Source: Bifidobacterium biavatii DSM 23969 | GTDB lineage: Bacteria; Actinomycetota; Actinomycetes; Actinomycetales; Bifidobacteriaceae | NCBI RefSeq assembly: GCF_000741165.1 | Contig: NZ_JGYN01000034.1 | Coordinates: 1 to 64,000, forward strand | Length of the DNA stretch: 64,000 bases | Direction: 5' to 3' | Part shown: positions 39,499 through 48,394 of the stretch, piece after piece | How the letters are laid out: every line of letters begins with the position of its first letter | How positions within the stretch are numbered: the first letter of the stretch is position 1 | The notes under the pieces: generated by a model | Seen by the model: the letters and a program-made list of their open reading frames with translations, nothing else | Told to the model about the DNA's origin: nothing | Database searches by the model: none | Position numbers and translations under genes: made by a program

Positions 39499-41016
39499 AT
39501 GACCACCATCGAGGATTTCACCAGCCAGTACGGCCTGGTCAAGAAGATCGACGCATTCGGCTACATGGACTACCTCAAGTCCAACCCGGACGCGCCGCGC
39601 AAGCACGGCAAGGTCGTGCTCGTCACCGCCGACACGCCGCTCAAGAGCGTCCCGCGGCGAAGGCAAGACCACCACGACCATCGCCTCATCGACGCGCTGC
39701 GCGCCCGCGGCATCGACGCGACCGCCGTGCTGCGCCAGCCGAGCATGGGCATCACCGCGGCCGGCTCGAAGGGCGGCGCGTCCGGCGGCGGCAAGGCGTC
39801 GCTGACCCACCCTGAGCTCATCGACTGGGGTCTGTGCGGCGAAATGGCCGCCATCGCGGCCGCCCAGAACCTGCTGGTTTCGTTCGCTGAGAAGGCGATC
39901 GACGAGGGCAAGCTCGACACGATTCTCGTGCCGCGCGTGTCCGAAGTTCCGTCGCGCTCCCTGCGTTCCATCACCGTGGATGCCGGCAAGAACAACGTGG
40001 CCGAGAAGGTCGTGCTCACGCCGACTTCTGAGCTCATGCAGATCGTCGTCCTGTCGCGTTCGATGGACGAGCTCGGCAAGCGCGTCGCCGCGATGATCGC
40101 CGGCACGAAGGACGGCAAGCCCGTCCAGTTCGGCGAGTTCATCGACCTGTGGCGCATCACCGACATGCTCGCTGACGCGGTCAAGCCGGCCCTGACCGAA
40201 ACCGTGAATGGTTCCCCGGTGTACGTGCACGGCGGCCCGTTCGCGAACGTGTCGATCGGAATCCCGACGCTCGTTTCCGTGGAGATGGCGTGCGCGCTGC
40301 ACGACGTCGTCATCGTCGAAGCCGGCTACGGCACCGACGCGGGCGCGCAGAAGTGGCTTGACATCGCCTGCCGCGAGTACGGCGCGCAGTGGCCGTCGGC
40401 CGCGGTCGTCGTGACTCGCGCTTCGACGTGGCGCGACGATCCGGAACTTGCGTGGCGTTACCCGTTCCACGTGAACCGTCTCGAAAAGCTCGACATCCCG
40501 GCGTTCCCGCTGATCAACCTGTGGGAGGGCGAGGACGATCAGGTGCCGTCCCTGCGCGAGACCGCGGCCAAGCTCGGCTTCCGCGATCCGATCGTCGGCA
40601 ACCTGTACCGCGACGGCGGCGAGGGCCTCGCCGACCAGATCGACGCGTTCGCCGACGTGCTTGCGAACGCCGCCGCTCCGGCCGCGCGCGACAGTCACAG
40701 GGGCATGCCGCTGATCGACAACGTCAAGTGGGTCGCCGAGAACGCGTACGGCGTGCCGGCCGACCGCGTGGTGCTCAAGGACGGCTTCCTCGACTCGCTC
40801 GGCGAGGCCTCGGAACTGTGCAAGGACGCGGGCCTCTCGCTCGACGACCTCGCGCTGGTCGCGGTCAAGTCGCCGGCCACGATGACCGACAACGACCGCG
40901 CGCCGGAGGCCGAGCGCACCGTGACGCTCAAGAAGGTCGAAGTGCATGCGGGCGCCGGTCTGGTCCACGTGAACCTGACCACGTCCCTGACCACCCCGAT
41001 GCCGAAGATCGTCTGA
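39499..41016 (+). CDS. fhs: Formate-tetrahydrofolate ligase with a frameshifted P-loop
   Basis: 505 residues. The enzyme joins formate to tetrahydrofolate with ATP to give 10-formyl-THF in one-carbon metabolism. Blocks such as PSMGITAAGSKGGASGGGK, VHGGPFANVSIG, EAGYGTDAGAQKW and PATMTDNDRAPEAERT are clear and the length is normal. However, where the ATP-binding P-loop belongs, the frame reads VPRRRQDHHDHR (39649-39684), while the +1 frame across the same bases reads SRGEGKTTTTIA, the expected motif. One extra base near 39649 and one missing near 39685 explain it. As written the protein lacks its nucleotide-binding loop and should be inactive; a sequencing or assembly error is equally possible. 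Confidence 0.9.
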   Translation: MTTIEDFTSQYGLVKKIDAFGYMDYLKSNPDAPRKHGKVVLVTADTPLKSVPRRRQDHHDHRLIDALRARGIDATAVLRQPSMGITAAGSKGGASGGGKASLTHPELIDWGLCGEMAAIAAAQNLLVSFAEKAIDEGKLDTILVPRVSEVPSRSLRSITVDAGKNNVAEKVVLTPTSELMQIVVLSRSMDELGKRVAAMIAGTKDGKPVQFGEFIDLWRITDMLADAVKPALTETVNGSPVYVHGGPFANVSIGIPTLVSVEMACALHDVVIVEAGYGTDAGAQKWLDIACREYGAQWPSAAVVVTRASTWRDDPELAWRYPFHVNRLEKLDIPAFPLINLWEGEDDQVPSLRETAAKLGFRDPIVGNLYRDGGEGLADQIDAFADVLANAAAPAARDSHRGMPLIDNVKWVAENAYGVPADRVVLKDGFLDSLGEASELCKDAGLSLDDLALVAVKSPATMTDNDRAPEAERTVTLKKVEVHAGAGLVHVNLTTSLTTPMPKIV

Positions 41017-41055
41017 TTGGCGGAGAGGAAAGTGCGTCGTAAAGCTGGCGGCAGC

Positions 41056-41104
41056 CTCGGCCCCCTCGGCTGAGGGGGCTGTCAGCGAAGCTGACTGGGG
41101 GAGC
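41056..41104. repeat. GTCAGC-GCTGAC palindromic element, copy 2
   Basis: CTCGG, then GCCCCCTC-GGCT-GAGGGGGC and GTCAGC-GAA-GCTGAC, then GGGGGAG. Same design as copy 1 on the other side of fhs. A further hairpin GGCCTAC/GTAGGCC follows at 41116-41138 and may end fhs transcription. Confidence 0.85.
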
Positions 41105-41175
41105 GTACGACCCGTGGCCTACCTACTCTGTGTAGGCCTGCGGTGGTTGCTCCTCCAGTTTTTTATAGGTGGCAA

Positions 41176-41523
41176 CTAGAAATTGCTGCCGTTCCAACCC
41201 CAGTCGGTGGTGGCGGTGTAGCGGATGTACGTGCGGTCCTCCGGAATGCCGAGCGTGGAGTTGAGCGCGGCCATGATCGACTCGGTGAGCTTCTCCCATG
41301 CGGAGCCCGGCACGGAACGGCCGAACACGTTGACCTCCACGTACGCGGCCGGCTTGGAATCGTCGCCGCCGAAGTAGATCGGCATCTCATCCTCGAACGG
41401 GCACATCAGCCAGCCTTCGGACTTGCCGGGCACGGCGGTGATCGCCTTGCCGTACGCGGCCTTGAGCGCCTCGCGCTGCTCGGGCGTGGTCTTGACGGAA
41501 ACGTGGGTGTGAATGACGGGCAT
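41176..41523 (-). CDS. Tautomerase/MIF superfamily protein
   Basis: A 115-residue protein of the macrophage migration inhibitory factor fold. After removal of Met, Pro2 of MPVIHTHVSVKT is the catalytic base of the superfamily. C-terminal GIPEDRTYIRYTATTDWGWNGSNF region (seen as RTYIRYTAT and WGWNGSNF) matches MIF-like phenylpyruvate tautomerases. The start has a clear AGGAGG site; upstream in-frame Mets are rejected. Physiological substrate unknown. Confidence 0.85.
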   Translation of the reverse strand: MPVIHTHVSVKTTPEQREALKAAYGKAITAVPGKSEGWLMCPFEDEMPIYFGGDDSKPAAYVEVNVFGRSVPGSAWEKLTESIMAALNSTLGIPEDRTYIRYTATTDWGWNGSNF

Positions 41524-41732
41524 GATTCCTCCTTGATTGGATTGACAATCGTCGCTTTCCATCCTAATCATTCCGTGTGCGGGCAAAACGTGGCGTCTTT
41601 TCCGCGGCGTGCGGCGGCATCGTGCAACACAAAATGTGTGGCAAATTTGCACGGCATGATCATGCGGCGAAACCGTGCGGATCGGGACAAGTCGTCGGCT
41701 CGAGTCATCGCCGCCGTGTTAAATGGTTCCCC

Positions 41733-42293
41733 GTGAAGAAACTGATAGCGCAGCTGATGAAGTTCGGCATCGTGGGCGTGATCGCCTTCGTGATCGACTG
41801 GGGCATCCTCAACCTGCTGGTCGGCGTGTTCCATATGCACAACGTGCTGGCCGCCACCATCTCATTCCTCATTTCGCTGGTGTTCAACTATCTGGCGAGC
41901 ATGAAATTCGTGTTCAAGCACCGTCCCGACATGGCCCGGTGGATGGAGATCCTCATCTTCGTGGGCGCGGCCGTGGTCGGACTGTTCATGAACGACGCGA
42001 TCATCTGGATCTCCACGTACGGCATGAACCACGACGCCTACTGGTCGCAGCACGCCGAATACCTGCTGCGCACCAACATCGGCAAGCTCGTCGCCACCGC
42101 CGTGGTGATGGTGTGGAACTTCTGCATCCGCAAGTGGCTGCTCGACGACACGCACACCAACGCCATGAACCGTCTCAAGAAGGCCGAGAACCGCCTCACC
42201 GCCGAGGAGCTCGAGGCCAAGTGGGAGCGCAGCTTCTCCCACCGGCTCGGCCTGTGGTCGCTCGAGCACACGCCCAAGGGCTGGCCGAAGTAG
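41733..42293 (+). CDS. GtrA-family membrane protein
   Basis: A 186-residue protein with four membrane helices of the GtrA/DPMS type (MKFGIVGVIAFVIDWGILNLL, read as FGIVGVIAFVIDWGIL; FNYLASMKFVF). The family is linked to moving undecaprenyl-linked sugars used in cell-surface glycosylation. Start taken as GTG at 41733 because homology begins there; TTAAAT at 41719-41724 could be a -10 for a nearly leaderless mRNA. ATG at 41757 is the alternative. No glycosyltransferase neighbour. Confidence 0.82.
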   Translation: MKKLIAQLMKFGIVGVIAFVIDWGILNLLVGVFHMHNVLAATISFLISLVFNYLASMKFVFKHRPDMARWMEILIFVGAAVVGLFMNDAIIWISTYGMNHDAYWSQHAEYLLRTNIGKLVATAVVMVWNFCIRKWLLDDTHTNAMNRLKKAENRLTAEELEAKWERSFSHRLGLWSLEHTPKGWPK

Positions 42294-42364
42294 GCCATAG
42301 ACCATAGATGCGGGCAGGCGCGTCGCATTGTCCGGCAAACGCATGCGCGACATATGCAATATGC

Positions 42365-42401
42365 AGAGGGCGGTCTCCCTATCATCGGGAGACCGCCCTC
42401 T
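42365..42401. terminator. Bidirectional terminator between GtrA and MFS genes
   Basis: Perfect 15-bp stem AGAGGGCGGTCTCCC (42365-42379) with GGGAGACCGCCCTCT (42387-42401), 7-base loop. Confidence 0.85.
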
Positions 42402-42476
42402 TGCGTCTGCCATGCGAGTCATGCAAGCCTTGTCATGCGCGGTGATTCGCCCATGCATGCGTGCGCGTCACGCGCG

Positions 42477-43910
42477 TCACACGCTCACGGTCGTCAGCGT
42501 CGGCGTTTCCGTGCTCGACTTGATCTGCTTGAATCCGACGAACGCGATCACCAGCGACAGCAGCGCCAGCGTCGTGACCACCATGAATCCGCCGTGCGAT
42601 CCCATGCGGTCGATGAACTGGCCCGCGATCGCCGAACCGGCCGACGAGCCGATCGAATTCATCGCACCCATCCACGCCACGCCTTCGGTGAAGCGCGTCG
42701 GCGGCACCAAGTGCAGCATCAGCTGGTTGCCGTTGATCCACGTCGGGGCCTGGCACACGCCGATGAGCAGGTAGATGATCATGATCACCCACAGGTGCTT
42801 CGCGAACATGAACGTGCCGATGCCGATATTCACCACGGCAAGGCAGAAGTAGAAGCGCTTCCACAGCGGGATCGTCCAGTTCTTCGCGCCGTAGAACAGT
42901 GCGCCGCACAGCGAGCTGAACGAGAAGCACGCGAACACGAATCCCGTGTACTGCTTCATGTTCGCCTCGGTGGCGAACGCGATGATCGAAATGCCGGCCG
43001 CCGACTGGAACGCGCCGAGCGAGAACCACGTCACGCACACGGCGATCAGGCCCGGTCCCCAGATCGACTCCTTGCGTCCGGCCTGCACGTCGGCCTCGGC
43101 CAAACGCATCGCCGCGGCCACTTCCGCCTCGCCGAGGCCTTCGCTCATCGCCTTGCACCGCGCGCGTTCCACCGCGGCCTCGGCCTGCACGGCCTTCGCG
43201 CGCGCCGCCTCGCGTTCGCGGTACTGCTTGCGCGTCATGCCGGCTTCGCGGGCGAGCACGGTCTGCGACTTCGGTTCGGTCGTGAGCTCGGTCAGGAACA
43301 TGAGCGCGCCCACGACCACGCACACGCCGGTGAACGAGAACGCGAGCAGGCCGGAGATCACGGCGAGCGTGGAGGCGAGCGGGTTGCCGATCACCCACAT
43401 GCACTCGTCGAACACGCCGGACAGGCTCAGCGCGCGGTCGGTGCGTTCGCGGTCGCCCTTGAGCAGCGTCGTCCAGCGGGCGCGGCTCATCGCGCCCCAC
43501 GGTGGGATGGCGGCGAGGAGCGGGGTCAGACAGTACAGCACCCATTCTGGCGCCCGGTTGGTGATGGCCGTGACGAGCGCGATCGCCGAGACGATCCACA
43601 CGATGATCGTCGGGATCGACACCTGCCGCTGGCCGAACTTGTCGACGAGCTTGCCGAGCACGGGGGAGGTGATCGCCAGTGCGATCGCCTGGATGGCGGT
43701 GAGCATGCCGGCGAGCGAGTAGTTGCCGTAGTAGTGCTGCACGGAGATGGTGATCGTCATGCCGACCATCGGGAACGGCATGCAGGCGATGACCGATCCG
43801 ACGGCGAAGCGTGCGGTGTGGGGTATGCGGAGCAGTTCCGCATACCCGCCGAAGAGTTTGTGGTTGATGTCCTTGATTGCGCTCACTACCTGGTTGTTGC
43901 CGGTTGCCAT
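42477..43910 (-). CDS. Major facilitator superfamily transporter
   Basis: A 477-residue MFS protein with about 12 membrane helices. GKLVDKFGQRQV is the loop 2-3 motif. The central cytoplasmic loop (about 205-270) is long, charged and helical (KQYREREAARAKAVQAEAA), larger than in most members. Start at 43910 has AAAGGAGC; longer in-frame starts are not used. Substrate unknown; could be drug efflux. Upstream palindrome at 44016 may bind its regulator. Confidence 0.85.
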   Translation of the reverse strand: MATGNNQVVSAIKDINHKLFGGYAELLRIPHTARFAVGSVIACMPFPMVGMTITISVQHYYGNYSLAGMLTAIQAIALAITSPVLGKLVDKFGQRQVSIPTIIVWIVSAIALVTAITNRAPEWVLYCLTPLLAAIPPWGAMSRARWTTLLKGDRERTDRALSLSGVFDECMWVIGNPLASTLAVISGLLAFSFTGVCVVVGALMFLTELTTEPKSQTVLAREAGMTRKQYREREAARAKAVQAEAAVERARCKAMSEGLGEAEVAAAMRLAEADVQAGRKESIWGPGLIAVCVTWFSLGAFQSAAGISIIAFATEANMKQYTGFVFACFSFSSLCGALFYGAKNWTIPLWKRFYFCLAVVNIGIGTFMFAKHLWVIMIIYLLIGVCQAPTWINGNQLMLHLVPPTRFTEGVAWMGAMNSIGSSAGSAIAGQFIDRMGSHGGFMVVTTLALLSLVIAFVGFKQIKSSTETPTLTTVSV

Positions 43911-44015
43911 GGCCGCTCCTTTCTGCTCACGGTTGGGTCTGAGGCCGGGCCGTCGCTTTGCGTCGCGTCGGTCGGCCTTGTTGCGTGTTGTGCGGACGTG
44001 ACCGATTGATTGATC

Positions 44016-44029
44016 GTCAATCGATTGAC
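44016..44029. promoter_or_regulatory. Perfect palindrome GTCAATCGATTGAC upstream of the MFS gene
   Basis: A 14-bp perfect palindrome with an extra GATTGATTGATC arm on its left, 106 bases upstream of the MFS start. Form and position suit a TetR/MarR-type operator, but no regulator gene is adjacent. Confidence 0.5.
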
Positions 44030-44587
44030 GCCACACGCCGCATGTCATGCACGATGATGCCGTGTTGCTGGCTCGGACGGTGGCGGTTGGCACCTTTTGG
44101 CTCGGTGCCGAGTCGACTGCCGACGATCGTCGCCCATTCGGCTTCCGGTTGCCGGCTTCTGGCTGCCGCGTACTGCCGCGTCCGACGACGATGCCGTAGT
44201 CTACCGCCCGCCGGCAGGTGCCCGTTTGCCGGCGGACTCCCGTCGCCGTTGGTTACCGTTTGGTAGCTGGTTGAAGGCCGGCTTTCCCGTTACTTCCCAA
44301 CGACGGTCACTGCGTCATGTTGCCGTGCCGTGGGTCAGCCGTGCGAATGCATGCGTTGCTCTTCACTTGTTTGGTCAGGGCCACTCTATAGGCCACCCCG
44401 GTCGCGACACGCGGTACAGTGAAAGAAAGCAAAGTGAATATATCGTGCCGATGGTCACGTTGACCCTTCGGCTGGGAACCGCCGCGCACGGCGTGACCCA
44501 TGCGGCCCCTTCGCCGTTGCCGACGGCACGACTGACGTTCGCGGCGGCCCTTGGGCGCGCGGCGGCCTCGAGAACAAGGAGACGACG
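44030..44587. other. Gene-free stretch before the histidine phosphatase gene
   Basis: About 560 bases with no reading frame that has a ribosome site or family resemblance. Runs of GGCT/GCCG-rich low complexity and, near the end, sequence that drifts into the phosphatase leader. No repeat of the three dispersed families was seen. Confidence 0.6.
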
Positions 44588-45247
44588 ATGCCCGCAACCA
44601 CCATCCACTTCGTCCGCCACGGCAAGGTCTACAACCCCGGCCACCTGCTCTACGAGCGGCTTCCCGGCTTCCACCTGTCCGACCGCGGCCGCCGCATGGC
44701 CGAAGCGACCGCGCGCTATCTCGCCAGCAATCCGCAAACCAACACCATCTCCGCTGTCTACTCGTCGCCGCTCGAGCGCACGCGCGAAACCGCCGGCGCG
44801 ATCATCGACGCGCTCAACGCCGTGCGCGCCGACCGCGGCCAAACCCCGCTCACGCTGGAAACCGACCCCCGCGTCATCGAAGCGGGCAACGAATTCCGCG
44901 GCAAGCGCATCGGCCACGGCGAAGGCGCGCTGTGGCGCAACGGCAACTGGAAGCTCGTCCTCAACCTGTACAAGCCGAGCTGGGGCGAATCGTACCGCTC
45001 CATCGCCGCGCGTATGAGCGAGTTCGCGCGCGAAAAAGTCGCGCAGCATCCCGGCGAGCAGATCGTCGTCGTCAGCCACGAATCGCCGATCTGGTCGTAC
45101 CGGCACCTGCTGGAAACCGGGCATCCGGAACACTGGATGTTCCTGCGCAAGACGGCGCTCGCGTCCGTCACATCCGTCACGTACGACTGCGCGACCGGCA
45201 ATGTGATGTCAATCACGTACGTCGACCCCGCAGCCGACGTGCAGTAG
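44588..45247 (+). CDS. Histidine phosphatase family protein
   Basis: A 219-residue phosphoglycerate-mutase-like phosphatase. RHG motif FVRHGKVYNP with phospho-acceptor His11, SSPLERTRETAGAI and the second catalytic His in VVVSHESPIW. Cytoplasmic; acts on an unknown phosphate ester. AAGGAGACGACG precedes the ATG. Next gene follows after 106 bases in the same direction. Confidence 0.88.
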   Translation: MPATTIHFVRHGKVYNPGHLLYERLPGFHLSDRGRRMAEATARYLASNPQTNTISAVYSSPLERTRETAGAIIDALNAVRADRGQTPLTLETDPRVIEAGNEFRGKRIGHGEGALWRNGNWKLVLNLYKPSWGESYRSIAARMSEFAREKVAQHPGEQIVVVSHESPIWSYRHLLETGHPEHWMFLRKTALASVTSVTYDCATGNVMSITYVDPAADVQ

Positions 45248-45353
45248 CGCGACAATGGTAGACGGAGCAGTGCGCCCGGCCGCGTCCGGATACGGACGTC
45301 TGATTGGCCGGATGGCAGGGCAGCGCTGCGGAAACGTATGCAAAGGAGCGAAT

Positions 45354-46391
45354 ATGGGGTTTGCAATCGATGACGATACCGTCGCGCGCGTGGCCGCGCT
45401 GCCCGGCGTGCGGGCCGCGGCCGAATCCGGCGCGCAGCTGATCGCGCTGTGGCCGCTCACCGACGCCAAGCAGATGGACAACGACGCGAAATACGCGGAA
45501 AACCTGCAGGTGCGCCTCACGCGCACGATCGCGCGCGTCACGACCGGCGACGACGTGACCGTGCCCGACGCCGAATTCGTGTACGAAGGCGCGGATGAGA
45601 TCCCCGGCCGTCCTCAGGAGATCGTTGACGCGCTGCTCGCCGCGAACGACGCCTACGACACGATGGTCGGCTACCGCGATGACCGCGATCCAAACGTCCT
45701 GTTCGACGCGGCCGACGCGATGGGCGTGGCATGGCCGGACGCGACCGTCGACGCGCTGCGGACGGCGCTGCCGGAAGTCGAGCGGGCTGTCGCGGAGGAT
45801 GAGGGCGCGGACGGGATTGCCGGCGCGGCCGGAGACGCCGGTGTGGTGAATGCGGCCGGAGTGAATGCCGCCGGATCCGCGCGTGAAGCGGAGACCGCCT
45901 CCGCTGTCGCAGTCGGACCTGCGGGCGAATCGGATGGTACCCCCGCGGCGTCCCCCGAACTGGTCAGCGGGCTGGCCCACCGCTTCGCGCAGGCGCTCGT
46001 CATCTGCGACGGACTGTTCACGGCGATCGACGACACGCTCGCGGCCGAGCCCGGTTCGCGCGAGGCGGCCGTCGCCAAGCTGCCGGTCATCCTGTTCGTC
46101 AACGAACTGCGCGAGCAGATGTCCGTGCCGCGTCTGTGCCTGAGCGACGGACAGTATCAGGCGCTGCTCGACGCGCGTGCGGCCGCCGCGGACACGCTGG
46201 AAGCCACCGCCGGGGCGATCGCGCCGGTCGCCGTCAACGAGTGGAAGCGCCACTACGACGACGTGACCTGGGACCCCGACGAGGCCAAGCGCCGCGCCAA
46301 GGAGGAGGACGAGCGCAAGAACAAGGAAGCGCTTGCCGCCAAGTTCGCCCACGTCAAAGACGACCCCTCCAAGCCCGAAGTCGAACTCTGA
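45354..46391 (+). CDS. Uncharacterised soluble protein
   Basis: 345 residues, not recognised. Two helical, acidic parts (about 1-145 and 205-320) are joined by an Ala/Gly/Val-rich linker (about 150-200) with repeated NAAG units; the end is a charged helix (DEAKRRAKEEDERKNKEALA). No signal peptide or membrane segment. AAAGGAGCG ribosome site fixes the start at 45354. Likely co-transcribed with the histidine phosphatase; ends at a strong terminator. Confidence 0.7.
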   Translation: MGFAIDDDTVARVAALPGVRAAAESGAQLIALWPLTDAKQMDNDAKYAENLQVRLTRTIARVTTGDDVTVPDAEFVYEGADEIPGRPQEIVDALLAANDAYDTMVGYRDDRDPNVLFDAADAMGVAWPDATVDALRTALPEVERAVAEDEGADGIAGAAGDAGVVNAAGVNAAGSAREAETASAVAVGPAGESDGTPAASPELVSGLAHRFAQALVICDGLFTAIDDTLAAEPGSREAAVAKLPVILFVNELREQMSVPRLCLSDGQYQALLDARAAAADTLEATAGAIAPVAVNEWKRHYDDVTWDPDEAKRRAKEEDERKNKEALAAKFAHVKDDPSKPEVEL

Positions 46392-46427
46392 GCGCCGCGC
46401 CGTTCCGGCGCCGCTCATACATACGCA

Positions 46428-46461
46428 AAGGGCCGCATGGGAATGATCCCATGCGGCCCTT
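46428..46461. terminator. Bidirectional terminator
   Basis: Perfect 15-bp stem AAGGGCCGCATGGGA (46428-46442) with TCCCATGCGGCCCTT (46447-46461), loop ATGA; TTTG-rich sequence follows. Confidence 0.87.
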
Positions 46462-46485
46462 GTGGTTTGTTATCTCGGCGAATGC

Positions 46486-48291
46486 CTACTGCTGCTGCTG
46501 CGGATACTGCGCGTTACCGTTGCCGTACGGATTCTGCGGCTGCTGGCCGTATTGGTCAGGCTGTCCGTACTGACCGGGTTGCGCGGGCTGTCCGTACGCG
46601 TCCGGACCATACTGGCCGGGCTGACCGGGCTGTCCGTATGCCGATCCGTACGGATCCTGCTGGCCGTACGCACCGGGCTGACCCGGCTGGCCATAAGGCT
46701 GTCCGTACTGCGAGCCAGCCGGCGGATACGGCTGATAGTCGTCGTCGAAGCGCACGCCTTCCGGCTTGCTGGCCTGCGCCATGAACACGATCCAGATGAT
46801 GCAGGGGATGATCGTCAGGAGGAATCCGAACAGCAGTGCCATCACGCCGCCGGCCGTCATGCCGAAGCCGCGGCCATACCCGTAGCCGTAGTAGGCGCTG
46901 CCGTAGCCGCTGAGCATGCCGATGAACGTGGCGCCGCCGCCCACGATCATGATGATGCAGCCGATGACCGGTATAACGTACAGCGGGATCAGCAGCTTGC
47001 CGGATCGGTTCGTGTCGTGCAGTCGGCGCACACTCAGCGCGATCGTCGGCACGAGGACCGCCAGATCCCAAATCGCGACCAGGAACGACGCATGATCGTC
47101 GGTCGCGCCCGAGAGCATGTTCAGCACGAAGCTGATCGCGAACGACGCCAGCATCCACCACCAGAACTCGCTGCGCGACGCGCGGCCCTTGAACGTGGCG
47201 TACTTTTTCCAGAAGCGCAGGAATGCCTCCGGGAACGGGCATCCGTAATACGGCTTGTTCAGCGGCGGCACGCCGTAAGACACGCCCGCGCCCGGACCGC
47301 TCGCGGGCATGCCGTATTGCGGCATCACGCCCTGCGGCGGCATCTGGTAGCCCGACTGGCCCTGACCGTACGCGTTCTGCCCATATTCCGGCGCGGCCTG
47401 CCCGTACTCGGGCTGTCCCTGGCCGTATGCCGGCTGACCATACGCCTGTCCGTAGTCCGGCTGTCCCTGACTGGTCGGCGCATACTGTCCGTATGCGGGC
47501 TGTTCGCCCTGCGCCGCGAAGGGGTTGGCCGGTGCGCCTGGCTGTTCGTACGGGTTGGTCGAACCGTACTGCGGCTGTGATTGCGGCTGCGGGTCGAACG
47601 GATTGCCTGTCGCAGTCGCGCCCGGCTGCTGGCCGTACGACTGGTCGCCCTGCGTTGGGACCGAATGCTGCGGTTGGGGGTCAAACGGATTCGCCGACGC
47701 AGCCTGCGGAGCCTGCGCTTGCGGCGTGGCCGGCTGACCGTAGTCGGCGGCCGGCTCCGGCGACTGATACGGCTGCTGACCGTAGTTCGACTGGTCGTAC
47801 GGTTCTTGCGCGTAGGCGCTTGTGTCGGGAGTCTGCGAAGTCGCTGACGCGGCCGGCTGTGCGGCCGGTTGCACCGGAGCGGCCGGCGGAATATACGGCG
47901 CCTGGCCGTAATCCGTGGCCGGCTGTGAGTCCGCAGACGGCTGCGCCTGCTCGGCGGCGGGCTCGGACGGAGCCGCGTAATCGGTCTGATCGGACGGGGT
48001 TGCGGGGGTGTCCGACGCCGGAGCCGACGGTGTCACGGAGGAACCGCTGAACGGCGAGGCCGCCGCGGAAGTTTCCGGAACACCAGTCGAACCGGCCGGG
48101 GCCGAAGAATCGGTCGAATCAGCCGCGTCGGTCGCATGCGCGCTCGGCTCCGGCGTCTGGTCGTACAAGGTTTCCGCGCTTAAATCAGGAATGTCCGGCA
48201 TGCTCAGAGACCCGACGCCGGGAATGTCCGGAATCGCCGGCACATGCGGCTCGTTGGGGCTGCCGTCGGGGTTGGTGTTTGCATCGGTCAT
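46486..48291 (-). CDS. DUF805 membrane protein with a long Gln/Pro/Tyr-rich N-terminus
   Basis: 601 residues. Residues 1-345 are low complexity, with many YGQP/YGQA-type repeats. Residues 360-520 carry the DUF805 domain: four membrane helices with SRSEFWWWMLASF and VRRLHDTNRSG as signatures. The C-terminus again has Gly/Gln/Pro repeats (GQPGQPG). Function of DUF805 is unknown; the disordered ends could promote assembly at the membrane. GAAGGGAG ribosome site. Confidence 0.85.
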   Translation of the reverse strand: MTDANTNPDGSPNEPHVPAIPDIPGVGSLSMPDIPDLSAETLYDQTPEPSAHATDAADSTDSSAPAGSTGVPETSAAASPFSGSSVTPSAPASDTPATPSDQTDYAAPSEPAAEQAQPSADSQPATDYGQAPYIPPAAPVQPAAQPAASATSQTPDTSAYAQEPYDQSNYGQQPYQSPEPAADYGQPATPQAQAPQAASANPFDPQPQHSVPTQGDQSYGQQPGATATGNPFDPQPQSQPQYGSTNPYEQPGAPANPFAAQGEQPAYGQYAPTSQGQPDYGQAYGQPAYGQGQPEYGQAAPEYGQNAYGQGQSGYQMPPQGVMPQYGMPASGPGAGVSYGVPPLNKPYYGCPFPEAFLRFWKKYATFKGRASRSEFWWWMLASFAISFVLNMLSGATDDHASFLVAIWDLAVLVPTIALSVRRLHDTNRSGKLLIPLYVIPVIGCIIMIVGGGATFIGMLSGYGSAYYGYGYGRGFGMTAGGVMALLFGFLLTIIPCIIWIVFMAQASKPEGVRFDDDYQPYPPAGSQYGQPYGQPGQPGAYGQQDPYGSAYGQPGQPGQYGPDAYGQPAQPGQYGQPDQYGQQPQNPYGNGNAQYPQQQQ

Positions 48292-48394
48292 CGTTTCGCT
48301 CCCTTCGCTGGAATGATGACGTTCACGCTCTCATTCTTCCACAATCCCGACGTCCCGTCCGTATTTGCCCGGTTCCTGACGTGCGGCCCGTCGC

